Notes: a model not told the origin generated them from the letters alone. Counted from the first letter of the stretch, positions 35,343 through 46,117 are shown. The stretch: 64,000 nt of DNA from Corydoras sp. C115 (GCA_019802505.1 JAFMOC010000105.1:1-64000); one strand, 5' to 3'. A program made the numbers and translations.

Positions 35343-35410
35343 TTAGCAGCAACCTACAAAAGATGCAACCAAACTGCATCCAAGGAGAAAAAGATGTTCA
35401 TGTGTGTACC
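35343..35410 (-). CDS. unidentified IgV gene, terminal exon (hydrophobic tail)
   Basis: Candidate last exon. The acceptor is a long T-run ending CCCTCAG (AG at 35412-35411). Joined in phase 1 to the V exon it reads GYTHEHLFLLGCSLVASFVG, then two Cys and TAA. The tail has a short polar spacer, a 16-17 residue uncharged hydrophobic run and no cytoplasmic segment, which resembles a GPI-attachment signal after small residues (RAS-G). A very short transmembrane anchor is the alternative. An AATAAA on the minus strand at 34875-34870 could end the transcript. An open stretch with splice-like ends at about 36316-36424 changes phase and is not used here. Confidence 0.55.
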
Positions 35411-35524
35411 CTGAGGGAAAAAAGAGAGTAAAACAAAATGTCAGTGCAGTACATAATGTGCATCTGCACATTTGCAGTAAACATAATTTTTTAGATTGTG
35501 TGATGGTAATATTCATAAAGACTT

Positions 35525-35878
35525 CATTCATCCATTATCTTCCGCTTTATCCTATATTAGGGTCGCGGTGGGGTTCCCCATGCCATCCAGGGGAGAACGT
35601 TTCGGGCGCTGGGCCAATACACCCAGGACAGAACGCCAATCTATCGCTGGGCACACATTCACACAGACACGCACGCATACACACTCTTTATGGGGCAATT
35701 TGGAGAACTCAATTGACTTGATCCATGTTTTTGGACTGCGGGAGGAAACCGGAGAACCCGGAGGAAACCCACACAGACACGGGGGGAACATGGAAACTCC
35801 ACCCGGATGGGGATTCGAACCGGGAATCCCTAGCGCTGAGAGGAGAACATGCTAACCACTAAGCCACCGTGTCACCCT
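35525..35878 (-). mobile_element. V-SINE copy, first of a pair sharing a target site
   Basis: Full-length minus-strand copy. TCATAAAGACTT precedes it (35513-35524) and follows it (35879-35890). Lies in intron 2 of the IgV gene. Confidence 0.92.
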
Positions 35879-35890
35879 CATAAAGACTTC

Positions 35891-36238
35891 ATTCATTCAT
35901 TATCTCCCGCTTCATCCTCTACTAGGGTCGCGGTGGGGTTCCCCATGCCCATCCAGGGGAGAACATCTCAGGTGCTGGGCAGATAGACCCAGGACAGGGC
36001 GCCAATCCATCGCTGGGCACACACTCACTCACTCACACAGACACACTCTATATGGGGCAATTTGGAGAACTCAATTGACTTGATCCATGTTTTTGGACTG
36101 TGGGAGGAAACCGGAGAACCCGGAGGAAACCCACACAGACACGGGGGAACATGGAAACTCCACCCAGATGGGGATTCGAACCGGGAATCCCTAGCACTGA
36201 GAGGAGAACATGCTAACCACTAAGCCACCGTGTCGCCC
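35891..36238 (-). mobile_element. V-SINE copy, second of the pair
   Basis: Same orientation; flanked by the same TCATAAAGACTT at 35879-35890 and 36239-36250. It has the ATTATCTCCCGCTTCATCC subtype, unlike its neighbour, so it is a separate insertion rather than a duplicate. Confidence 0.92.
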
Positions 36239-36499
36239 TCATAAAGACTTGCTTCAGAAATTACAGACTAACTTATTACTATTCTTGGCCTTTTTATTTC
36301 CATAAATACATACCGGAGTGCTTCTGCTTGTCTGCAGCTGGAGTGGTGAATGATTCTAAGCAATAAATGATAATAAGAATAAAGGAAGTCAAACGCACAA
36401 ATTTTGATAACGTAGAATATTTTACAGCCTAGAGAAAAAAAAAATCTACACAAACAATATCTGCAAATGACATGAAAAGATTAACAGAGACAGAAAAGT

Positions 36500-36780
36500 T
36501 AATCCTCTACCAGGGTCGTAGGGGGGAGGGGGGAGTGTCCATGCCTATCCATGGATGACAGATACACCCAGGACTGGGCGCCAATCATTAACTGGGTACA
36601 AACTCAGTCACACACACTATATAAAGCATTTTAGAGCCAATTCACCTTGAATCAATGTTTTTGGACTGTGGGAGGAAACCGGAGAACCCATAAAATACCC
36701 ATGCGGACACGGGGAGAACATGGAAACTCATGAAAACACCCAGATTGGTATTCAAACCTGAATCCCCAGCGCTGAGGTGG
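36500..36780 (-). mobile_element. degenerate V-SINE copy
   Basis: Diverged minus-strand copy, recognisable by TTGGACTGTGGGAGGAAACC and by AGAACATGGAAACTC. Confidence 0.7.
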
Positions 36781-37029
36781 ACGGGGGTCCCCAAACTGAT
36801 CAATTATGTCTTTGAAATGTCTTTGGAAAAGGAAAATATGGGGCCTTTGGGAAATATGGGGCCTTCCGTAAACAAAGTTTAAGAGCCAAAGATAAACTGG
36901 TACTCTATAGAAACAGTAATATGCTGGAACAAAACTAAATAACAAAGAATAAAACTTGAAAAACAGCATGCAGGTTGTCTACTAAACTATACTAAAACGC
37001 AAAGTATTTACAAAAGTCACATGACTTAC

Positions 37030-37341
37030 CTGAAGCTCTGACTATTTCGAAGGTAAAGTCAGAGAAAGCATCGTGCTTACTCACAGAGCACACATGCTTC
37101 CCAAAGTCAACATCCTTCACCACGCTGATGAGGAGAGTGACATTTCCGGGTGTGTACTGCAGCATGTAACCCTGTGTGCAGTTCCTGTAGTTCTTGTGTT
37201 TGATGAAATGGCAGAGCAGCTGGTTTCTGGGACTCTTCCACTGGAGAGAGAGCTGCTCGATGGCTCCATGCTTTTCATAGTCATATTCACAGGGCATGGT
37301 GAGAGTAGACATGAGTGAAGGATGAAACTGCAGCCCTGTCA
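37030..37341 (-). CDS. unidentified IgV gene, exon 2 (V-set Ig domain)
   Basis: Ig V-set domain exon, 312 nt (104 codons), phase 1 at both ends. Acceptor TTAAACAG (AG at 37343-37342); donor CTTCAG|GTAAGT (GT at 37029-37028). Framework residues are in place: strand B Cys in TMPCEYDY, strand C Trp in LSLQWKSP, strand F motif DVDFGKHVC. A second Cys pair lies between (LLCHF and RNCTQ), suggesting an extra disulfide. NCT and NVT are glycosylation sequons. I do not recognise the family: it is not HEPACAM, VSIG2 or ESAM, and does not clearly match B7, TIM or CD300 proteins. With exon 1 and the terminal exon at 35410 it predicts a protein of about 146 residues, a size and layout like Thy-1, though the sequence is not Thy-1. 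Confidence 0.8.
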
Positions 37342-37430
37342 CTGTTTAATGTTGAAATATAAATTTAAAGAATGCAGTCAGAAGAGTTTCATTAATGACA
37401 ATGTTAAAAAAACAAAAACAAAAATAAAAA

Positions 37431-37433
<3 letters not shown>

Positions 37434-37525
<92 letters not shown>
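37434..37525. repeat. (TA)n microsatellite
   Basis: About 45 TA units in intron 1 of the IgV gene, first of four alternating with SINE pieces. Confidence 0.95.
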
Positions 37526-37526
<1 letters not shown>

Positions 37527-37630
37527 TTGTATCTGCCCAGCACTGGAAATATTCTCCCCTGGATGGGCATAGCGAACCCCCTCCCCCCACCTCTGTGACC
37601 CTAGTAGAGGATTAAGTGGAAGATAATGCA
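37526..37630 (+). mobile_element. V-SINE 3' fragment
   Basis: Only the 3' 105 bases (from GTATCTGCCCAGC), starting abruptly at the (TA)n run. Confidence 0.75.
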
Positions 37631-37805
37631 ATGAGATGAGGAATCTGCTGCTTGAATCCATGTTAAACAATCAGTACAATAAAAACAAGCAGAATATTTA
37701 TTATATAGATGTTATGAAGGCTCAAAGTGGATCATACAATGGTCATTGCATTTAATACTAACCACTAAGCCACAGTTCTCAATACAAGAAGCATATTTGT
37801 GCACA

Positions 37806-37818
37806 TATATATATATAC

Positions 37819-37908
<90 letters not shown>
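37806..37908. repeat. (TA)n microsatellite
   Basis: Nearly pure TA with two early ACA interruptions, directly abutting a headless SINE. Confidence 0.95.
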
Positions 37909-37910
<2 letters not shown>

Positions 37911-38189
37911 GGTGGAGTTTCCATGTTCTCCCCGTGTCCGCATGGGTTTCATCCGGGTTCTCCGGTTTCCTCCCACATTCCAAAAACATGGAAAACGTCA
38001 ATTGAATTCTCCAAATTTCCCCGTATAGAGTGTGTTTGTGTGAGTGAGTGTGTGTACAGCATTAGATTGGCGCCCTGTCCTGGGTGTATTGGCCCAGCGC
38101 CCGAGACGTTCTCCCCTAGATGGGCATGGGGAATACCACTGTGACTTTAATAGAGGAATAGAGGATAAAAGCGGAAGATAATGAATGAA

Positions 38190-38193
<4 letters not shown>
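37909..38193 (+). mobile_element. headless V-SINE after (TA)n
   Basis: Starts at GGGGTGGAGTTTCC, with the tRNA head replaced by TA repeats; ends (GAAT)n and runs into the next TA tract. Confidence 0.85.

Positions 38194-38264
<71 letters not shown>
38194..38264. repeat. (TA)n microsatellite
   Basis: Grows out of the GAATGAATATAT tail of the preceding SINE. Confidence 0.95.
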
Positions 38265-38267
<3 letters not shown>

Positions 38268-38404
38268 CAGCGATAGATTGGCACCCTGTCCTGGGTGTAT
38301 CTGCCCAGCGCCCAAAACGTTCTCCCATGGATGGGCAAGGGGAACCCACCCCCACAACCCTAATATATATAGGGCAAAGCGGAAGATAATGAATGAATGA
38401 ATGA
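38265..38404 (+). mobile_element. V-SINE 3' fragment between TA tracts
   Basis: Starts at GCCCAGCGATAGATTGG and ends (GAAT)n before another TA tract. Confidence 0.85.
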
Positions 38405-38427
38405 ATATATATATATATATATATATA

Positions 38428-38490
<63 letters not shown>
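38405..38490. repeat. (TA)n microsatellite
   Basis: TA run broken once at ATACTATA; fourth TA tract of this cluster. Confidence 0.95.
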
Positions 38491-38495
<5 letters not shown>

Positions 38496-38549
38496 ATTTT
38501 ATAATTTTATTTTGGGGGCAATTAAGAAAAAGCAAGTAAACCCATGCAT

Positions 38550-38648
38550 AAATGGAACGAAAATAGACACTCCACCCAGATTGTGATTCAAACCTGAATT
38601 CCCAGCACTGAGAAGCAAACATAACATATTAACTAGTAAGCCACCCAC
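38550..38648 (-). mobile_element. V-SINE head remnant
   Basis: Diverged minus-strand piece from CACTCCACCCAGATTG to CTAGTAAGCCACCC. Confidence 0.6.
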
Positions 38649-38649
38649 G

Positions 38650-39170
38650 TTTTAATTATTATACAATTATTTTGGAAAGAAGTAACTGATAATACAATTG
38701 TATTTTATTTATAAATCAAAATATCATAAATATGGATGTACATTCTCAAAGGGAGAAATGTCTAAAGCATTATCCCACAGAGGTCTGTGCTTTGAATGAA
38801 CAGTTAAAATCACAAGGTCATATTCTAATTGTTCTGACACTGGAGTGGCAGAATACAGAGTGAAATGCATATGAAAGGTTCTTTTTTGTTAGCTCTTTAG
38901 GTGGGAATTAACTAACTGGAAATTGAAATTGTATTATAAAAATATATGATCTGCCAAAGTACCTGCCCATGGATTACACGTGTGCTGAAAAAAATCAGTG
39001 TATTAATCAGATCATCCACATTTGGGAAGGTCCCACTATATTCTAAAAAATGGTTTTCAATATCAATATGCTGAAATGTTCTGCATCGCAGCACAAATTG
39101 ATTAAATGCTAGAATAATAACATTATGATTTCATATGATACAATGAAGTATAATCAAAACTGTTATAGTG
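38650..39170. other. unique intronic sequence of the IgV gene
   Basis: A/T-rich; no supported exon between the signal exon and the SINE/(TA)n cluster. Confidence 0.35.
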
Positions 39171-39176
39171 GCTTAC

Positions 39177-39237
39177 CTCTTAAGACAAGACACACTAGTG
39201 TCATTTTCAGCAGCACGTCTGCTATGTCCATGAACAT
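39177..39237 (-). CDS. unidentified IgV gene, exon 1 (signal peptide)
   Basis: Candidate first exon of an unidentified Ig-domain gene. The ATG at 39237-39235 has G at -3. Twenty codons read MFMDIADVLLKMTLVCLVLR, a charged start then a Leu/Val-rich core, and the exon ends G|GTAAGC (GT at 39176-39175) in phase 1. The V-domain exon at 37341 starts in phase 1 on the same strand 1.8 kb away. Met3 is an alternative start. This short leader would be unconvincing alone; the phase match and strong donor support it. Confidence 0.6.
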
Positions 39238-39239
39238 CA

Positions 39240-40070
39240 CCAAAAGAAATGATAAATTCTGACAAGAAATGAACAAACTGCTAATTATAACTGTGCTGTG
39301 TAGTAATGCTCAATATGAAACTAGCTAAGGACTGTGGTCCAGTCAAAATGTGCCGTTTAGTTCCAGTTTCTCTCTGAGTGGGATATGTATTAGAATTTGA
39401 TCTGGGGTTATTCCTTTCGGATCAGGTTCCATAATGGGGGATTAATATCTGATTCATAAATTCATTAAAAAATTAATGGATTTTGGGAGATGTGTCCCTG
39501 CATTGAGAGGAAGGGGTATAATAAATCCAGCTGGTTATTTTGTAGGGACTGTACAAGAGAGACCAATTCTTTATGCATTAATTTAGAGTCTGAGGTGGCA
39601 GTCTCTTTCCTTTTCCTATCTCTCCCTGTCTATTTTACATCGTTGTGTGGGAAGACCCTGCTGACACAGAGATTCTGCTTCGGCTTGTGCTTCCATATAT
39701 ATATTGCATTTTAAATTTCACTTTGTAGAAAGTGAAAGTGCAGAGAAGGGCGAGCACAGACAATCAGTACTTTAGATGGAAAGTAATGACCTAAAAGCCT
39801 GAAATACACGACATGGCAAAAATGTATTAGCAGAATAAAAATTCTGAACAGATCACCATGGACAATATTTCCTGCATGCTTAAACCTTACACTAAAGCAA
39901 AGTACAGATGCTATCTTTATCTCCATTAATAAGTACACTGGAGGTTTAAAAGAATGTGGCCAACCATCTATTTCATTAAATTGTAACCAATCAAAAGTTA
40001 AGCTAATTTTTCTACAATTATATTTTTTCCTACAATTTTAAAGACTCTCTGATAGTGCAGATAATATTTA
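39240..40070. other. region upstream of the IgV gene
   Basis: Unique sequence 5' of the signal exon; the promoter or a 5' UTR exon should be here. No CpG island. Open frames at 39490-39714 and 39711-39938 have no motif. Confidence 0.35.
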
Positions 40071-40074
40071 TATT

Positions 40075-40690
40075 ATTACAGTATTTATAATGCATTATAA
40101 GTGCATTTATAAAGCTTCAAAAACTATTCATGATGCTTTATAACATTTGTCATAAGCCTTTGTTAAGGTACATAGATTTTCATAATCATAGTCAAAAATT
40201 GTTAAAACAATTTGACATAAGGATTTATAACACAAAGTGACATAATGCATTATAATATGAACATATTGAAACTTTTATAAGCTTTTATAAGTCATTAGGT
40301 AATACTATGTATGTAGTCTCTTTCAAAGAGGTAATTAATAACAACACTTTACTTTATTCAGGTAAATAGAGCTTATAAGCTCTCTTATTAAGTTATGAGC
40401 ACTTATAAAATCATTTTCAGGAAAATTGTTCATTAAACACAAACATTATAAGACTTTATGTTGCTGGTCTCTATAATAAGTTGATAAACATTTAAAATAT
40501 ATCATTTATAATTATAAAGCCTTATAGCATTTTCTTATAACACTTTATTAGTGTAGTTATGTCCATCTATGGACATAAACAAAGGCTTATGACCAGTATT
40601 ATAAAGCATTATGAATAGTTTATAAAGCTTTATAAATGTGTTAATAATGCATTATGAATACTGGATTTAGGTAAAGTATTACTGAAATAT
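40075..40690. mobile_element. foldback (MITE-like) DNA element
   Basis: The left about 120 bases (CAGTATTTATAATGCATTAT through GTCATAAGCCTTTGTT) and the right about 130 bases are imperfect reverse complements (right arm read backwards: GTAATACTTTACCTAAATCC, then CAGTATTCATAATGCATTAT). The interior is also rich in TTATAA words with an inner inverted repeat (GAGCTTATAAGCTC near 40368). No coding capacity. Superfamily not assigned. Confidence 0.65.
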
Positions 40691-41420
40691 TTTTCATTGG
40701 ATTTATATATTCTCCCAGGTTTTTTTAGATAAAAAAATGACATAAACTTCCTACAAACATAACAAATTCTTGTGAAACGACTTGTGGCCCACACAGATCA
40801 TTGATGCCATTCCAATAAAAAAAAAACCTTTTGGGACCGATTGAACTGAGTAAACCCAGTTTTTGTGATCAATGCTCTTCTTGCGCCTGACCACACACAT
40901 AGTAAATGGACACAAATTCCCAGAAGACTGAAAGGTGTTAAGGCTGCAAGGACTGAATCAGCAATAGGAGGTTTAATGAGATAAATTGGTGCAATGATCA
41001 GGGGTCTGCATACTTTTAGCCTTTCAAGAAAACACATTTTTTCCAGAAAAATCTACTCTATAATCCATTTAAAATCAAATGTCCATGGTTTTAGAAATGG
41101 AGTGACCTGGTTCTCACAGGTTTTACACTGCAAAAATAATGAAACTTGAGTTAAGTTGCAACTAATAGCAGACTGTATGAACCATCAAAAAGCATGGGCT
41201 GGAATTAAAGCCGTCAGCTTCATTACAGAAACTTTCAGAGAATCAGATCACGTGAAGAATGAACAAACAATAGCTAATGCACGTAACACTAAATGGATGT
41301 GACATACAATCAGAAGGTTTTGTTGTACTGTCAAGACAATCTGTTTGGAGTTTTAGTTGTTTTAATTTGACATAACCTTAAGGAGGAGCATTAACATTTA
41401 CTGCATGTTCAGACCTCTGT
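40690..41420. other. unique region
   Basis: Contains an A10 run near 40820 and an unremarkable minus-strand open frame (40798-41037). No supported gene. Confidence 0.35.
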
Positions 41421-41423
41421 TAT

Positions 41424-41720
41424 TTACGGCAGAACATGCAAGCATGAAAGACCACCCACGTTGGGCTGCAATGTGGCCAATTCCATCCAATATAGCCATG
41501 TTTTTTGGCTTCTGACAGCAAAACAAACTTGAAAATTATTCACACATCCATCCATCCACCCACCGACCAACCCACACTCATCATTAGATGTTGTGGGATG
41601 GGATGAACTGCAGCTGTCTATCAGTTTTGCACCATTAAGCTTTTTCCGAATGATTTCCTCTGCCTTTTTCACTGCTTCATACTCCCGGGGTCTTATGACA
41701 TACCAGATTGTGGCCGGGAT
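41424..41720 (-). CDS. candidate terminal coding exon, unknown gene
   Basis: After an acceptor-like TTTTTTATAG (AG at 41722-41721), one frame stays open for 98 codons to TAA at 41426-41424; the other two frames stop within about 15 codons. It begins IPATIWYVIRPREYEAVKKA and continues as a helical, Lys/Glu-rich stretch EEIIRKKLNGAKLIDS. The composition looks like real protein, possibly the tail after a membrane segment. The second half is low-complexity and runs into GGATGGATG-type sequence, so true coding may end earlier. No good donor was seen, so it is taken as a last exon. Upstream exons would lie above 41720 on the minus strand; none were found. Confidence 0.35.
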   Translation of the reverse strand: MPATIWYVIRPREYEAVKKAEEIIRKKLNGAKLIDSCSSSHPTTSNDECGLVGGWMDGCVNNFQVCFAVRSQKTWLYWMELATLQPNVGGLSCLHVLP

Positions 41721-41739
41721 CTATAAAAAACATAACCTC

Positions 41740-42830
41740 CACTCTCTCAGCTCCCTTCATAAATATAAAGCTTATACTGTATTATGAATTTCATGGATGA
41801 ATAACATGTCTTCCACTGGAGGGCAAAATGCTTCCACAATTCTACAGCAGTATGTGTGTCTTGTAAGTAAGAGATGTTGAAGTTAACAGGGAACGTATTT
41901 CCCATGATATGGTGTACTGATCCCAAAACTGTATTCGATCAAAAGGTTCTATGATCATTTATGCTTATGTATGCCAAAGGCTTACAGTATACAGTATAAG
42001 GCAGAATGGTGACAGGTCTCAGGAGAGCAGTTTTTTACTGCATTAAAATCTTTTGTTTGCTTGAACTATTAAAACACAAGGTAAAACCAGAAGTCAACAG
42101 GGCTACAGGTGTCAGTATAGAGCTGCCCTACTTTTATAGCCTCATCTTCTATCCAGGAACATTTTTCAATATTTCTCTGTGTGCGTATGTGTGTGCGTGT
42201 AAGTATAAAAAATTGTGGCTATTCAACCAGAAAAATATTTTACGGGAAGGACACTGATGTTTGTCCGAGCCTGTAAATGGTATTTTGGTATGTTTCACAT
42301 CACAAAAGCAGAGGCATGCTAAATCAAATTTGGAATTAAATAATCCTTTTTTACATATAATAACATTTCCTATTTCTTCAACTTATAATAAGTTGGCCTC
42401 TCTGTGTCCTTCTTTTGTAGCTATTTAATTAGTATGAGCAGCATTCATTTCAAAAGTACACAAATGTCATTAGCAGCAAATGCACAAGACCACACCGGGG
42501 CAAAGCTATTTAATTAGAGCAGCTGGCCTTTGATTGGATTTTATTAGCTAATTAAAAGAAAAAAGATGGATTATTATTTTGCATTTACTATGGTGATGAC
42601 TGAGAGCACATGTGTTACCTGGCAATTACACCCTAATAAGCAAAAATGATTGTGTAACCAGACTTTAGTACAATATATTAGACTTATAAGCATATTAAAC
42701 ATTCATCTTGTGACTCAAATTGCATTCTGTGGTTTCTGGTGGATGAAGCATATTCATGCTGCATATAGTGATTTTAAGACACTGAACAAAAATCTTATAA
42801 AGTTTTTCTTATTAAAATAGCTCCTATATA
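41740..42830. other. unique region, possible conserved noncoding segment
   Basis: No exon seen. 42420-42640 is rich in homeodomain-type TTAATTAG and GCTAATTAA words spaced by CTGGCCTTTGATTGGATT, a texture seen in developmental enhancers. Conservation cannot be judged from one sequence. Confidence 0.3.
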
Positions 42831-42837
42831 CAGTATG

Positions 42838-43177
42838 GGCGGCACGGTGACTTAGTGGTTAGCACGTTCGTCCCTCAGTGCTAGGGATTCCCGGTTCGAA
42901 TCCCCATCTGGGTGGAGTTTCCCTGTTCTTCCCGTGTCCGCATGGGTTACCTCAGGGTTCTCCGGTTTCCTCCCACAATCCAAAAACATGGATCAAGTCA
43001 ATTGAATTCTCAAAATTGCCCCATATAGAGTGTTTGTGTGAGTGAGTGTGTGCCCAGCGATGGATTGGCGCCCTGTCCTGTGTCTATCTGCCCAGCGCCC
43101 GAAACGTTCTCCCCTGAATGGGCATGGGGAACCCCACCGTGACCCTAATAGAGGATTAAGCGGGAGATAATGAATTA

Positions 43178-43183
<6 letters not shown>
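42838..43183 (+). mobile_element. V-SINE copy
   Basis: Plus-strand copy ending ATTAATTAATA and leading into a (TA)n tract. Confidence 0.9.
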
Positions 43184-43245
<62 letters not shown>

Positions 43246-43258
43246 TATACAGTATACA

Positions 43259-43347
<89 letters not shown>
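43184..43347. repeat. two (TA)n tracts around CAGTATACAGTATACAG
   Basis: TA runs at 43184-43240 and 43261-43347 separated by a short CAGTATA tandem. Confidence 0.95.
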
Positions 43348-43351
<4 letters not shown>

Positions 43352-43640
43352 GGATTCCCAGTTCGAATGCCCATTCGAATTCTCCCCGTGTCCGCATGGG
43401 TTACCTCAGGGTTCTCTGGTTTCCTCCCACAGTCCAAAAACATGGATCAAGTCAATTGAGTTCTCCAAATTGCCCCATATAGAGTGTGTCTGTGTGAGTG
43501 AGTGTGTGCCCAGCGATAGATTGCGCCCTGTCCTGGGTGTAGCTGCCCAGCGCCCGAAACGTTCTCCCCTGGATGGGCATGGGGAACTTCTCTGCGACCC
43601 TAATAGAGGATAAAGCTGAAGATAATGGATGTATGGATTG
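43348..43640 (+). mobile_element. V-SINE, rearranged head
   Basis: Plus-strand copy starting at GGGTGGATTCCCAGTTCG after (TA)n, lacking the proper head. Its GGATGTATGGATTG end and the next 50 bases recur at 46150-46209. Confidence 0.85.
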
Positions 43641-43644
43641 TAAT

Positions 43645-44310
43645 TTTCTTCTCATTTGAGTTGTCTTTGTTCATTTCCTTGTTATGTAAGCCAGCCAGCC
43701 CAGCCTCACAAACAGTAGATTGATACAGTTTAAAATTCCTGTTTAAAAAATCGTTCAAAGCTAATAAATCTGCATGGATATTAATAACACCATTAATAAA
43801 GCAATAAGGCATGAGAGGTTGGCAAAATCATTAATAATCTGGTATTCTGCAACATAATATAGTCCGGTTTTTAAAGCCAACAAGACCAGCAGGCTTCATG
43901 CTCATTGGGATTTGGCTCGCTGTTTATATTGTTATTGACATTTCCTTTTATGGTACCTGATTTAAAATATTTAAAGTATTGAATATCACACATTGATACG
44001 AATGTAAAGCGGTCAGAGATGTACTTTATTGTCAATAATGTTACGGTTGGACGAACTGCTCAGCCAATCATATTTAAGGACTGGAACTACCTTTTTTATA
44101 ATAGTAGATCATAAATTGCCTGAATAAATAAAATCATTCAAAACCACTCTTCGTATTGAGCTCACTGACCCTTAAATGTCAATAAAATACACAATATGAC
44201 ATAAGTACCCACAAAGCACACACAAAGCAATGTAATCGATGTAATCTGCTTTTAAGAACTAAAAGTACTATTATCGGAACATTTTAGTATTTAGCTAACC
44301 TCTGCTCCCA
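43645..44310. other. unique region
   Basis: The first 35 bases are shared with 46165-46209. The rest is unique and A/T-rich, with no gene seen. Confidence 0.35.
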
Positions 44311-44311
44311 A

Positions 44312-44651
44312 TATCCATCCATCCATTATCTTCCGCTTTATCCTCTATTAGGGTCACAGGGGGGTTCCCCATGCCCATCCAGGGAGGAACATCTCGGGCG
44401 CTGGGCAGATACACCCAGGACAGGGTGCCAATCTATCGCTGGGCACACACTCACTCACACAGACACACTCTATATGGGGCAATTTTGAGAATTCAGTAGA
44501 CTTGATCCATGTTTTTGGACTGTGGGAGGAAACCGGAGAACCCGGAGGAAACCCACGTGGACATGGGGAGAACATGGAAACTCCACCCAGATTGAGATTC
44601 GAACTGGGAATCCCTAGCGCTGAGAGGCAAACGTGCCAACCGTGCCGCCCT
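44312..44651 (-). mobile_element. V-SINE copy with target duplication
   Basis: Minus-strand copy. TGCTCCCAATAT precedes (44304-44315) and follows (44651-44662) it. Part of the tRNA head (CACTAAGCCAC) is deleted. Confidence 0.92.
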
Positions 44652-44659
44652 GCTCCCAA

Positions 44660-45285
44660 TATATTACTTGTTAATCTAAAAACAATGAATTCTGATGCTT
44701 GGGGTCTGGAATCTCTGGAATCTCTAAACCCAACCTCCTGTTCATTTGACACGAGGTTCTTCCTTTATTGTTAATTATGCCACTGTGCCACCAGCAACAG
44801 GATGCTAGCCATCTGGCTTCGGCCTGGTGTAATGCAATGTTTTCATATCATGCTCCAGCAGAACACATGCACACGCCTGCAGCATTCAGTCTTTGACAGT
44901 TTCTTACACTATTATACATCCCATGCAGTGGGCTGGACGGGCGAGTCAATATCAGGTAATACCACTAGGTTTCCTCCATTGTGTCCTTATAACACAAGTG
45001 TTCTCATTAAGATAACACGTAAAACTTGCTCCAAATTACAGAATACAATGACAACAAAGTCTGAAAAGGCTTTAACAAAAAGGGTACAATATTAAATGAA
45101 AAATGTGTTGAAAGCAGTATTAATCATGGTCAACTGAAGCAGAAGTCATGCTGAGACTTATAAATGAGGCAGAAAAACATCATTATTAATAATACTTTAT
45201 AGATATGTCAGTTTAGATGTATTAATTACATTTCTTTACTATGTTTTGAAGTCTTTTATTATAAATTGATGTGACATGGTGTTGC
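44660..45285. other. unique region
   Basis: No supported gene or assignable repeat. Confidence 0.35.
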
Positions 45286-45287
45286 AG

Positions 45288-45650
45288 GGGCAGTACGGTG
45301 GCTTAGTGGTTAGCCTGTTCACCTCCCGCTTTATCCTCTATTAGGGTCGCGGTGGGGTTCCCCATGCCCATTCAGGGGAGAACATCTCGGCTGCTGGGCA
45401 GATACACCCAGGACAGGGCGCCAATCCATCGCTGGGCACACTCCCTCACACAGACACACTCTATATGGGGCAATTTTGAGAATTCAATTGACTTGATCCA
45501 TGTTTTTGGACTGTGGGAGGAAACCGGAGAACCCGGAGGAAACCCACGCAGACGGGGAGAACATGGAAACTCCACCCAGATGGGGATTCGAACCGGGAAC
45601 CCCTAGCGCTGAGAGGCGAACGTGGTAACCACTAAACCACCGTGCCGCCA
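45288..45650. mobile_element. V-SINE with an inverted head stub
   Basis: A plus-strand tRNA head (45288-45325, GTGGCTTAGTGGTTAGCCTG) joins at CACCTCCCGCTTTATCC to an otherwise complete minus-strand copy (45326-45650). Both ends therefore carry tRNA heads in opposite orientation. Confidence 0.85.
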
Positions 45651-45690
45651 CACCCAGGACAGGTTGACAATTTACCTAACTTATATGTCT

Positions 45691-46037
45691 GCCATGGTGG
45701 CTTAGTGGTCAGCACGTTCGCCTCTCAGTGCTAGGGATTCCCGGTTCGAATCCCCATCTGGGTGGAGTTTCCATGTTCTCCCCGTGTCCATGTGGGTTTC
45801 CTCCAGGTTCTCTGGTTTCCTCCCACAGTCCAAAAACATGGATCAAGTCAATTGAGTTCTCCAAATTGCCCCATGTAGAGTGTGTCTGTGAGAGTGAGTG
45901 CCCAGCGATAGGTTGGCGCCCTGTCCTGGGTGTATCTGCCCAGCGCCCGAAACGTTCTCCCCTGGATGGGCATGGGGAACCCCACCGCGACCCTAATATA
46001 GGATAAAGCAAAAGATAATGGATGGATGGATGGATGG

Positions 46038-46038
<1 letters not shown>
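45691..46038 (+). mobile_element. V-SINE copy
   Basis: Plus-strand copy with a (GGAT)n tail leading into (TA)n. Confidence 0.9.

Positions 46039-46113
<75 letters not shown>
46039..46113. repeat. (TA)n microsatellite
   Basis: TA run with one ACA interruption at the tail of the SINE, followed by a short GTGTGTGT run. Confidence 0.95.

Positions 46114-46117
<4 letters not shown>

Noticed and set aside
36316..36424. Possible extra exon of the IgV gene (acceptor-like CTCTAG, donor-like CCG|GTATGT)
   Set aside because: The open stretch changes splice phase so that the terminal exon would meet a stop after three codons, and its sequence is not domain-like.
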